A stretch of 64,000 nucleotides of DNA. Source: Utricularia gibba (taxonomy: Eukaryota > Streptophyta > Magnoliopsida > Lamiales > Lentibulariaceae). Below are positions 23,481 to 34,226 of this stretch, piece after piece (position 1 is the first letter of the stretch; each line of letters begins with the position of its first letter). The notes below the pieces were generated by a model. It searched no databases. It saw nothing but the letters and a program-made list of their open reading frames with translations, and was not told the DNA's origin. The translations under genes and the position numbers were made by a program. Location of the stretch: assembly GCA_002189035.1 (NCBI GenBank), contig NEEC01000026.1, positions 124,001 to 188,000 of the forward strand. The letters are read 5' to 3'.

Positions 23481-26400
23481 TGTTAAGGTCATAAATCGAT
23501 TTGATTGGGTTAACCGATTCCTCAGTTGCAGATGGAGCTTGATGGAATCTGGTCGCGATATGCCAATTTTAAGGAGATGATGAGAACAAGAGAAATATAA
23601 AGGACACAAAGGTTTTTATGTGGAAAAACCCGTGAGACAGAAAAACTACGGAGGTGTCAGAGCTCACCGGAAAATGATTTCACTAACAAAGGGGAAAAGA
23701 GAGATACAAATTGGAATATAGAGAGTTCAACCTTTTCTTCTTCACATTCCCTTATATTTATAGAAGAGGTCGATCCGACCAAGTTCTGAATCTTGCGAAT
23801 GTCAGCTACTTTTTGCACCTTTCAACCATATTGTGGTTTCGTTGATTGATAATTGCTACTCACTCTGACATCCCTATAACTCAGCTACTCTTTCAGAACT
23901 GCAAAATGGCCGCCGTTGTCAAGTTCTGACACTTATCGGTCTACCGGCCTAAGTTCGTAAGTAACCTCTAGGTGTGTCTCCATGCAACGTATGTCGATTT
24001 AGCACCCATCATTCAGCCCCTTTGATTTCTCGAATCTAACGCTTATGCAAGATCCGCTAATCAAAAGCAATTGAACCCATCATTTATCCCAATTAAAGGG
24101 TCACCGATTTACTCCATCGTGCCTCTTCGGGTGCCTAGCATTCTCTCTTCGCCACGTGTTGTCCTTAGATGTTGACACGTTTTCCCGCTCAAACTTTTGC
24201 ACTCTAATCATCGCGTCGCTTTGTCTTCCGAATCGCCCCTCTATAAATAAGCGCTCCTTTGGTCAGTTTCCACTTTTGCTCCTTATTGCTCATGAGATTT
24301 CTAGGCAATTCTTCTCTTTTCTGTTTTCTACAATTGAGATGGGTAGGAAGTCTAGTGAATTGAACATTTCTGCCATTTGGTCTAAGTACTCGATCTCAGA
24401 TGAGTACATAATTACTCGGGCTAGGGATTCCTAAATACCCTGGGGGCTGGAGAAAAACCACTTCCCCGTTTCAGCCTCCCCGTCCCCATCGTCTACTTGG
24501 AAAGCACCCTCCGATTTCCTCTCCATCCTCTCATTGTTCAATTTCTAAATATGTTTGCCATATCGCTTCACTGCCTCGCACTGAATTTGATTTTCTACTT
24601 TACCACCTTTTTATTTTACTTGGGCGGCATGGATCTGATCATTACCATGGTGGATTTCTTCCAACTTTTCAAAGTTGCGATCTGAAAGGCTAAACCAACG
24701 ATGCACGAGTTAGCCCACTTTCAATTTCATTGATTGGAGGACCATCCCGATTTTGTTGTCAAACCCTCTGATACTCACCACAACTGGTGGTCTTCTTTCA
24801 TTTAGGTTGCTCATCCCATAAAGGCTAGATGGAATTTTTTGATTGAGCCCCCTACCCCTTTCAAGGTAAAACCATTTGGAGGCTCAGAGAGTGCATAGTT
24901 AGATTCGAATCCCAAGCCTCACTGCTTTAACGGGAGGAATCGGGTGGACAGTGGTCCAATTTTATCATCCCCTCGGCTCTGAGTTAGAATATCGGCATCT
25001 TCTTCAATCTCCACCCAATATTCCTTCCAACTCGACTGCTCATTCCTCCTCTAACCTGGTAATTCCTGTTTCCTCCAACCCAGTTCCCAAGCCCTTTGTT
25101 CAGCCGCAAGCTCCAAAGAAAGAGAAAAAGGTCAAGGTTTGTGCCCACAAACCTCCCAAAAAATAGAAAGTACTCGGCCCCCATTCTCTCTTGGTGGATA
25201 TCTTTAGTATTTTTCACCATCTTCACATTTCGCCCTATAGTTGACAAGATGGCCAGGAGAACGGGATTGGAGGCTTTTGTTGTGACGTGTTTTTATGCCG
25301 AGATGCGCCAGATCTAGGAACTAGAATCGGATGTGGTTCCCTCCTTGCAGGTTATTCTTCAACAAGCATCACTTCTGATTTTCGTACTCTTATCTTTTAG
25401 ATGACTTCCCTTTGCAAGCTGATTCTCTAGGGGTTCAATATGACAATCTCAACTATCTCTTTGAGGGAGATAAGGGGATCTAGATCTCTAAGGATTAGGT
25501 GCAAACTCCACCTCTACCTATTGGAAAAGGAAAAGAGAAGATTTTGCCCTCGCCAAAAGCTACAAAGACTTCAATTCCCGAAGTGCCCATCCAATCAACC
25601 GCACTTCCACATTGAGGTCTCAAATCGGTGTGCCAGGGGGTGCAGCATGCACATCGATTTCAATCCCAGCTGAACATAGACCTATCCTAAGGGGCTGTCC
25701 CGAATTTTCCAACCCTCCAACTAGAAAGAGTACTTAATGGGATATGGGCAGTATGGTCTCTCTGTCCTTCCGGTACCGAACATATTTAGTTTCTAAGCCG
25801 GTTATCATTCAACCTCTAGGGTTTCACTCTTGGCTGGAGTTTTCTCAAAGAATTTGGCTCCCTCACCGAGAAGGTCTCCATGCTCCATGCTGCTATTGCT
25901 GCCCAAGACGCCAAGATTGAGCTTATGGAGGATGAGGAGCACTCCCTGAGGGTCTCTAGGCAAACGGACTAGGCATGAGGCAGAGCTGGAGAAGGTAGTG
26001 GAGGAGATGGGGAAAGCCATTGACAATGCTACTTCTGAGAAGGAGGCCTTTAAGGTCAAGTTTGAGGAAATCAATTCAATGCTGTCACAAGCAAAGGATT
26101 GCGTCTCCACATTAGAGGCCGAGTTATGTGATCAAGAGGCTTTCCGAAAAAGGATTTTGGACGACTTTGTCACCTCATCCAGCTTCTTTGAGCTTTCGGA
26201 CATGTATGCTGGTGACCTCATCAGTATGCTTCTTTATCGGAAAATGCACCAGATTACCCACGAGTTCGAGCTCTCATAACCGATCCTCGTATTGTCGAGA
26301 TCAACCCCCTAAAGAAGGATGAGAACATGTGGGAAGTTATCTTGGATGCATTTGATGCTCCTGAATTCGAGTTTGGGGCACATTTGGAGCATCTGAAGAC

Positions 26401-27458
26401 GATGATTCGAATGAGGGTCTGAAGTGAAAATGATGCTAACATGAGGGTGAGGTTGGAGGGACACATCGGTCCCTCAATCGATCCTCTTCCTTGAACTTTC
26501 ATTGCCTCAAAATTTTTTCATGATTTTCCCTCAACCTAAGGATTTGTACGAACTAGTATCCCAATTTGAGATTTTTACTTTATTTAACATTGAGATGTTT
26601 CCTTTTGCATATTCCGTTTTCGTCAAGTTTTTCCAGTTTGGGGGTTAGCCCCCCTTTTTTTTTCGCTTTGCCAGTCGCTTGGCTGGGCTTTTTGGCCTAA
26701 GTATTTTCTTGCACATGCAAAGTCGTTGCTAAGGATGTGAATCGAGATCCCTCATGGGTTAAATCACCTCCCCGGTCCAAATAGGGCTTCTTCTGACTGC
26801 ATTTCTGTGTTGACAAAAACATAGTTGCATCTGCTTTGGGTTCACTTACTGCAAATAGGGCTTACGTCGATGGTTCGATTAGGTTTAACTGATTTCTCAA
26901 TTGCAGATGGAGCTTGACGGAATCCAGTTTGCAATATGCCGATTTTAAGGTGATGATGAGAACAAGAGAAATATAAAGGCACATGGGTTTTTACGTATAA
27001 CTTCTATGAGATAGAAAAACCAAGGAACTATCGAAGCTCACCAGAAAATGGTTTCACTAACAAAGGGGGAAGGAGAGATACAAGTTGGAATATAGAGAGT
27101 TCAACCCTTTCTTCTTCAGATTCCCTTATATTTATAAAAGGGGCTGATCTGACCGAGTTCTAAATCGTGCAAGTGTCAGCTATTTTCTACGCCTACCAAT
27201 CGTACTGTGATCCTGCTGACAAATAACCGCCACCTACTCTGACATCCTTGTATCTTGGCTACTTTTCATAACTTCAAAACAGCCACCATTGTCGAGTTCT
27301 GACACTTATCGGTCTGCCAACTTGTTGCTGGTTGTTAGGAGCCCCTTGAGACCCTCTCTAACCGATTTTGCACTAGGGGAGTTGATGCGGTCCTCCACAG
27401 ACAATATGTTCGTAAGTAACCTCCAGGTGTGCCTCCACACAACATTTAGGGCCCATCA
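23481..27458 (+). mobile_element. Non-autonomous LTR retrotransposon, complete ends
   Basis: Two direct LTRs (23,481-24,011 and about 26,808-27,458) start TGTT and end CCCATCA. They share CAGATGGAGCTTGA, GATGATGAGAACAAGAGAAA and GAAAATG(A/G)TTTCACTAACAA. The element is flanked by TACTG (23,476-23,480) and TACTA (27,459-27,463), a target duplication with one mismatch. Each LTR has a TATA box (about 23,753 and 27,127) on the plus strand. The LTRs differ by an insertion near the 5' edge of the right copy and by about 70 bp missing from the left copy. The interior holds only a gag-like gene remnant and no RT or integrase, so it would have moved with enzymes supplied by another element. Confidence 0.85.
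24339..26279 (+). pseudogene. Gag-like ORF of the non-autonomous element, broken
   Basis: A plus-strand start at 24,339 gives MGRKSSELNISAIWSKYSIS and stops at 24,434. Later pieces in other frames follow: a proline/serine linker at 24,951-25,166 ending in a basic KEKKVKVCAHKPPKK tail, and a coiled-coil piece at 25,968-26,279 (EEMGKAIDNATSEKEAFKVK), followed by an FFELSDMYAGDLISML-type tail. The order of N-terminal domain, low-complexity linker, coiled coil and short C-terminal helix matches the putative gypsy-type transposon protein (Transposase_28 style) of plants. That assignment is by recognition of the architecture and is not certain. Confidence 0.55.
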
Positions 27459-28539
27459 TACTAGCACACAAAATGATCCGTAAGTAATTGACCTTGATTA
27501 ACAAAAACAATTCCTGGGAAAGAGATTTTGTTTCCTACTTTGTCTCTCATCGCCTCAGCTTTCATTGGTTTATTCCAAATAATTGATGATAGGAGCAAGG
27601 AATAGCTACTCCCTTACAGTTCTTTACAAGAAGGTACAAGAATAGCTTCATATGGTTCTCAATTGAACAATTGAGATGATAAGAGGATTGTCATTGATTG
27701 CTCTCAAAACCAAATTCTATGTGTGTGCTCGGCTTTTTCCATTCTTAGTGGCCCGGGTACGAGATCACTACCCATCTATTAATGAAGCATCTCAATCATA
27801 GATAATTCTCTATTTTCCTCAAAGCAATAGGGTTAGAGATGGTGTTCTTCACCTTGCTCTATGTCAAAATCCATGAGGAGTGGCTAGCTGCTCATGAACC
27901 TTGACTAAGGGACATTAGAAAAAGATTGTAATATGACGTGTGGAATTATGCAAAATCCAGAAAAAAATCAATGAAAAACCGAAATTTGTGCTCATCACAT
28001 TGAAGGAAACTTTACTAATTCCTAGAAACTTAAAAAGTTTAGCCCCATAGGGTCATCACAAACAAAAACAAAAAGAAAAAATTAAAAGTGTTCTCCATAT
28101 AGTGCAGAGGACAAAAAAAAAGTCATACAAAGTTTAGGTACGAAAATGAAAGAAAAGTTTTTATCTAATGAGTTCAAGGGTTGCTTTAATTCACATCCCC
28201 CTAATCATCACAACAGACTTTGATATGACATAAGACATGAGTCATAGATAGTATCAGTCTTCTGCTCATCATGAATTCAGGTTGCGTTCAAACCACGAAA
28301 TGATAGTATTTGGTCTCTGACAAATCTCCTGCCACACTCCAACATTGCTTCCTACAACTTTTGGGTGAAGGTACACGAAAACACAGCACAAAAATATGTA
28401 CAAAAATAATAATTGCAATTTTGAAATAAAAATATAAGTCATTAATATAACTTCTATTGGGCGACTTAATCCTAAATTAACATCTAATAATACATGATAA
28501 ACATATAAAAAATGACACTTAATATATTCCCCCACACTT
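27459..28539. other. No gene; possible 3' LTR of the next gypsy element
   Basis: No domain is recognisable. A minus-strand stretch near 28,520-28,560 (GAGGACAAGTTTGATTTAAG followed by GTGGGGG) resembles the polypurine region that precedes a gypsy 3' LTR, so the DNA to its left may be the decayed 3' LTR. No second end was found. Confidence 0.4.
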
Positions 28540-28992
28540 AAATCAAACTTGTCCTCATGTATGAAAATCATAGCAATCTTTTTTTCATGAGAATCCCCGC
28601 TTTGGGATAGATTATTTGGATTACAAAACCTTATGTGTGGTAGTTGGACATTGTTTTTCCAAACAATCTTACCTTTGACGCAGCTAATGTCTCCTTTTTT
28701 TTGTTCTAGTTACTATAGAGGCTGCAAGTAACTGAAAATAAGCATATCATTGTGTTCAGCTAATCATGATATACGTCTTTCCAAAGCATGCAATAAGAGT
28801 TTGATATCTAGAAAGAAAAAGGATTGTCGTATTTTCCTAGCAAAAACAAATTTAAGAATCTATGCATGATTCAATTCTAATGTCCTGACCTTAATCTTGG
28901 AAGCCAATGACTTCAAGAGCATAATGAGGATGGTTGCACAAACAAAAAAGAAAAACGAAGCATGAAAAATTAACACTAAGTTAACACATAAA

Positions 28993-29500
28993 TCAAAATC
29001 CCCAAAAAACACTAAAAATAAAAATAAACATGAACTCCTCGCCCAAACTTAATTTTGAGGATGTCCTCATCATCAAGTGGGGGCAAAGGGTACCTAAATC
29101 ATGGGTAGTCCAAAGTGTGTGGTAGTGAAGATGAAAGAGTCTAGCTTGTTGAAGAGTGCAAAAACTTGTTTTTTCAAGGCTTTGGATAGCTAGAAGGAGA
29201 GTGTGCTTGGTCGGGCTAGATGAGGTAGTGCTTAGTGGAATATCTTGTGTTGCACCGTCGTGGTTGAGTGTGTTTGTCCATATCCACATTGAGATGCAGG
29301 ACAAGTTTGATGATGAGAGAAGCAAATGAAAGCACACTCTCATTCTTTGCAACGATGAGTGCATTTGAGTTGCAATCCACCATCTAAGATTATGGTAAGT
29401 TTCTTCATCCAAGATGCATTGTAATACCCGTCTATATACATGTTTTGAAGTAAAAGAGCAAGAGCCCTCCAGTAGTGGGCCTTGAGTTTGCATATAGAAA
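28993..29500 (-). other. 3' non-coding part of gypsy element
   Basis: On the minus strand, 29,075-29,035 reads GATGATGAGGACATC, then AAGTTTGGGCGAGGAG, the kind of purine-rich segment that follows integrase in Athila-like elements. The 166-codon open frame covering 28,993-29,493 runs through this non-coding signal and has no family match, so I do not call it a gene. Confidence 0.5.
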
Positions 29501-30147
29501 AAAGAGGCTCACAGACAGACATGGAAGCATATACATTCAACATATTAAATATTTAGGATAATCACAATAAGCTTGAAGGTAACAAATAGTGGCTAAATCG
29601 AATTCAGATACAAAATCTAAAGCCACTTTAATAGACATGTGAAATTTTTACCACCAGGATGAAAAGAAATCAATTCTTCAGTAATAGAATTACTCGCAAC
29701 ATCTGCAAACACAAAAATAGTGTAAAATTCAAAAACAAGTTTCGGATAAACAGGAAGGCTAATCTTAAAAAAATTTTCCATTCAAGTGAAGAATTAAATA
29801 GGTAATTAATATCAGCAAGCAAATACAAGTGCATTAAAGTAATAACATAGTTTTTTGCTTCCGATTCATTGCCATGGCAATGTTTGTGCTTTGACTAATC
29901 GGAGAAGTGGGATGGCCAGTCATGGTGAGCAGTAAAATGAGTGAATTTCTGGTGACAAGAGGGGAAATGAACTCTTCATTACAATGTGAAGGAGGTAATT
30001 GTGGGAAAAGATGGAGGATTTCACAATTTAAAAGGGGGATAAAGTGGAGAAACAGTCATGGGGAAGTGGGTGCTTGGATTTTGTGAAATGAAAGTAATTT
30101 GAGGGTAGTGGGTGCTGAAATCAAAAGGTAAGTGGGGAGTTATAAAA

Positions 30148-31768
30148 TCAAAAACATGGGTTGCCTTCCATATAGTGCCAATTTATAGTCCTAAGCTGAT
30201 TGTAATAGTATAAATGAACCTTGACTAGCATCAAGTAGTACATTGTATATGGCTGGAATTTTTCATAAAATGACTTCAATTGATGTCCATTGACATTGAT
30301 GCTTTTTCTAGTCCCAAATGATTGAATAACAATAGCATCAGATGGAAAAACATGCATAAGTTCATACAATGCAAGCTATTTGAAGTATAACTTTCTCGGA
30401 AAAACTTTGTAAGTGGTGTCAAATAAAAGAACTTTTTGACCAACTAAAAAATACTTCACATGCAACTTACTATCATAGAAACATTTTACTTTTTCTTTGT
30501 ACAGAAACTAGTTGGTATGGGCATTGAGACTAATTTCTTCTAACTCATTTAAGTACAAAAGTCTATTTTCTCTACCTTGGTCGCTAGTCATGTTGCATGA
30601 CTTGATGGCCCAATATGTCCTATGGTGAAGTTCATAGGAAGATGATGAGTCTTGCCATAAATCATACTGTATGGAGACTTCCCAATAAGATTCTTGTAAG
30701 CAATGCGATATGCCCATAGTACATCATTTAGTTTGAAGCTCCAATGTCACCTATTTGAGTTCACGGTTCGTTCCAATATCTTCACTTCTCGATTTGATAT
30801 CTTCGCCATGCCATTTCATTGAGGATGCATCATTTAGAAAGGTGGTTATTGACTCCATACTTGGCTAATGCATTTTTTATGGCATGATTCACAAAATGCA
30901 TTTTTAGATGATCAAACCATGGAAATAAGATATTGCTCAAGAAATAACCCACAGTTTTTGCATCATTTCTCTCACAAGCTATGCCTTCCACCCATTTGGA
31001 GATGTAATCCACACAAGTAAAATGTAGACTTTTCCTTTGGAGGGAAGAAAGGGTCCCATGAGATCGATGACCCATGAATCAATAACTTCATCTTGTAGAA
31101 TACATCTTCAAATAATCTGATCAGCACATACTTTCTAGGGATATGGGTCATCCGATGAAATTCAAGCTATCACTTTTCGGTTTCTCCTTTTGGTGGTGCT
31201 GGAAATCTTCAGGAAATTGTCCAATAACTAAATAATTCACAATGTCAACGGACCAAGGACTATCTTCATGGATCATGAATAAGTGTTTGTCTGGAAAACT
31301 ATCATTGATAAGACTTGATTTTTCTTTAGAAGTGATGCGCTTGAGATGATTTGCAATATTCTAGGCTTGGAGTCCATAGTGAGAAGATGCCTCAATGGGG
31401 CATGATCACAATACACTATGACGTTAGTTTCATCAAAACTATTTCCATAAATTATGAAATCATTCATAAAAACCTTAATAATGTTTTCAACATATTCTGA
31501 AAAAATACTAACCATGCATAATTGAAATATTGCTGGTGTATTGCATAATCTAAAAAGCATTTCATGATAAGAAAAAATACTGAAAAAAAAATGAAAATAA
31601 CCTTTGCTTGGTCTTCAAATGCCATGGGTATTTGATGAAAATCGAAGTAGCCATCCGAACAAAATTGTGGCTTCTTCCAACAAGTCTCTCCGGCATTTGG
31701 TCTATGAATGAAAGTGGGTAATGATCTTTCTTGATGGCTATATATAACTTATGATAATCAATGCACAT
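30148..31768 (-). pseudogene. Second Ty3/gypsy pol remnant (RT, RNase H, integrase)
   Basis: Minus-strand order: RT start at 31,768-31,562 (CIDYHKL, DHYPLSFIDQMPERL); the RT core at 31,560-31,420 (LCNTPAIFQLCMVSIFSEY, VFMNDFIIYGNSFD); then RNase H sequence VIVYCDHAPLRHLL at 31,430-31,370; integrase core at 31,075-30,830 (FTCVDYISKWVEGIA); and integrase C-terminal end at 30,369-30,148 (NVNGHQLKSFYE). The RT catalytic segment is joined almost directly to RNase H, so several hundred bases are deleted. Frameshifts and stops are common. Same superfamily as the element at 16-21 kb, but a distinct and more decayed copy. Confidence 0.87.
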
Positions 31769-32028
31769 TCCCTAGCCATTATGCAGTCTTGTAGGGAGGA
31801 GTTCCTCTTGATTATTGCTCATGACTGTGATCTATATTTTCTTTGATACAACCTTCATAGGACTAACTCATTCACTATTAGAAATGGGATAGATTATACT
31901 TACGGCCAATAACTTCAAAATCTTTATCTCAACCACTTCAATCATTAAACGATTTAATCTTCTTTGTGTTTGGTGAATTGTCTTCATTCCCTCCTCCAAA
32001 TAAATCTTGTGAGTGCATGTAGAGGGAC

Positions 32029-32256
32029 TTATTCCTTGATATCCATCAATATCCGTCTGATTGCTTGTTTGTGCTTCAATAGCACACTCTTGAGTTTTTC
32101 CTCATGTTCTAGGGTTAATGCACTAGAGATAATAGCATGTAAAGTCACATTATCTACAAGAAACAAATATTTCAAGTGTTTAGGTATTATTTTTTTCAGT
32201 ATAATGTCTTTGCAATGAGGCATTGAGGAACGTTGGAACTTCGTACTAAATGTCAC
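32029..32256 (-). pseudogene. Gypsy pol fragment just upstream of RT
   Basis: The minus-strand piece contains PKHLKYLFLVDNVTLHAIIS and KHKQAIRRILMDIKE, which in gypsy polyproteins lies between protease and RT. Its upstream end merges at 32,223-32,330 into sequence like the LTR-A edge (GAACGTTG...GTACTAAAT, GCATCAAAAGAA, TTATAAACCTAGCTA). The gag-protease part normally found here is therefore missing or displaced. Confidence 0.75.
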
Positions 32257-32431
32257 GATCTAGCATGTTCAATGCATCAAAAGAATTTATAAACCTAGCT
32301 ACTTTCCATGAATGCTTTCAATCCATATTTATTCTTGCTCTGTCTTTAAAACCTCATAGAAAAAGATGATAGAATAGCCAACAATTTGGGTTGATGAATT
32401 TCTTGCATCTCCCTCTCCATAATATCTCTAG

Positions 32432-33286
32432 AGGCACGTTTGGTTGTTGGGTTTGTCCTAAACCCAGGTTTAGTTTATTTGGGTTTAGATAATTCGGTTT
32501 TATGGGTTTAAAGGATGTAATTCGTGTTTGGTTGATGGGTTTAGATTATTTGGGTTTAAAACTAATACACGTTTGGTACGTGGGTATAAAATTGGGTTTG
32601 TGATTATTTTTATATGAAATTACCAATATAGCCTTTAGTGAATTAAAATAAATTGTCACATATTTTATTTTTCTATATCATTTTATAAGTTCAATCAAGC
32701 ACCGCATAGTATAAATCATGGTGCTTAGTTAAAACTTTATTTTATAATAAGCATTGAGTAATAATAGATGCGATGCTCATCTTCAAAACGAAAAATTCAC
32801 ATTTTAAAACAAGCACCGGATAATAATAAACGCGGTGCTCGTCTTCAAAACGAAAACTCACATTTTGCACCAAAAATGAAAACTACAGTATTAGACATGC
32901 TATTAGTATTTTCATCTTTATCTTTGTCTTTTTATTCATCTTTTTCATCTTCTTCCTTTTCTTCTTCTTCTTCTTCAACAGATTTGAATAGATCTAAACA
33001 AATCTATTACAGATCTGAATAAATTTGCTTCAGATCTGTGCATCTGGTTTCTGGTAAATCTGCGTTCAAAGTTGGATTTTCGAGGGTAAAATTGGAAGCA
33101 ATGAGCCTTTTTTAGCTAAATCGACATCCCCCCATGGGTTTAGCTAAACCCAACTGGGTGGGTTCCCACCGGGTTTATGGGCAGCAGGCGGATTTATTTT
33201 TACCCGCCTGAAACCCACGTACCAAATGTGGGTTTATCTCTAAGCCCACGCCGGAACCCATCTAAACCCAGCAACCAAACGTGCCC
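32432..33286. mobile_element. MITE-like element with terminal inverted repeats and TAG duplication
   Basis: The left end AGGCACGTTTGGTTGTTGGG and right end (inverted) GGGCACGTTTGGTTGCTGGG match over about 20 bp with two differences. Both sides carry TAG (32,429-32,431 and 33,287-33,289), a 3-bp target duplication that could also be read as CTAG. At 855 bp with no transposase it is non-autonomous. Subterminal zones are rich in GGGTTTA/TAAACCC (about ten copies). The small frame at 32,768-33,022 is a Ser/Phe low-complexity run. The 3-bp duplication points towards PIF/Harbinger, but TAG is not the usual TWA, so the superfamily stays open. Confidence 0.85.
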
Positions 33287-33359
33287 TAGGTTGTTTGGAT
33301 GTAATACTGTTATAAATTGGGGAACTATCTAGATTCTCACAAATAATCTTTTCATCAAC

Positions 33360-33560
33360 TTTATCATTGTTGTTCATAATTCGTTTTTCTCAGACCTGTT
33401 GACCTTATTCATAAACCTTGGATAAGGATCTAGAAGATCATTCCCACTTCTCAAGGATATTGCATTGATGTGCTTTGGGTTCTTCATTGGTTGAGATGAC
33501 AATCGTCTTTGCGTTTCGAATTGATTCATAGCTTGCACCAACTGAGTGATTTGAAGATAT
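33360..33560 (-). pseudogene. Gypsy gag-pol linker fragment
   Basis: The minus strand encodes a block with SQPMKNPKHINAISLRSGND, a well-conserved linker of Athila/Tat elements. It probably belongs with the pol remnant at 30.1-32.3 kb, from which the MITE-like element at 32,432-33,286 now separates it. Confidence 0.75.
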
Positions 33561-33879
33561 CAGGGAACATCAAATCCCTCTCATACTGATCAAGGACCTG
33601 TAACTCATGAAATGTCAATAGAAGAGGTCAACACATTTTACAGGAATCAAGGATGAACCTAGAACTACAAAAAAAAACCAGATGCTGAGATGAGATCACC
33701 CTTGTTTTCATTGGAGGCAACCAGTGCCTCCTGATATACACGATCACTAGGGGACTTGTTTGCTATTCCTCAGAAAACTATCACTACTCCGCTTCAACCT
33801 CTACAGATCACTAGATCTCCAAAGCAACCTATTGTTCCTTATCAACCAAATCACATTTTGGTGATTAAACTGAGTATAA

Positions 33880-34226
33880 GCCTATGGATCCTCTTGAGTG
33901 GCATAAGAGCTAGATCCTAATGTAAATCCCAACTAAATCACTTCCACCTTTTATGCTTAATCAGCATTCAAGACACTTTCTGAACTCTTTTGACCTTGCA
34001 ACATGTTATATTATTTACTATTATTTTATGTCTTATGCACTTAAGAACTAAATTCCTTAAACCCCCTTGTTTTTAGTATATGAAAAGGAATTCAAGGATT
34101 TGCAACTAATTCTTGTGGATTCAACTCTTGTTATCATGCTATATTAATTTCTGTGATTTATATAGAATAATAGCTAAATTTATAAATTTTTTTGTACGTT
34201 GAAAATGCTAAACTACGACATTCAAC
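33880..34226 (+). mobile_element. LTR-A 3' end fragment, plus orientation
   Basis: It is the inverted match of 21,121-21,480. Landmarks are TATTATTTTATGTC, CCCCCTTGTTTTTAGTA and ATATTAATTTCTGTGATTT. It ends ATTCAACA at the LTR edge, but no primer site follows, so it is either truncated beyond that point or a solo remnant. Confidence 0.75.

Noticed and set aside
28993-29493. 166-codon minus-strand frame
   Set aside because: It runs through the purine-rich 3' non-coding segment of a gypsy element and shows no domain.
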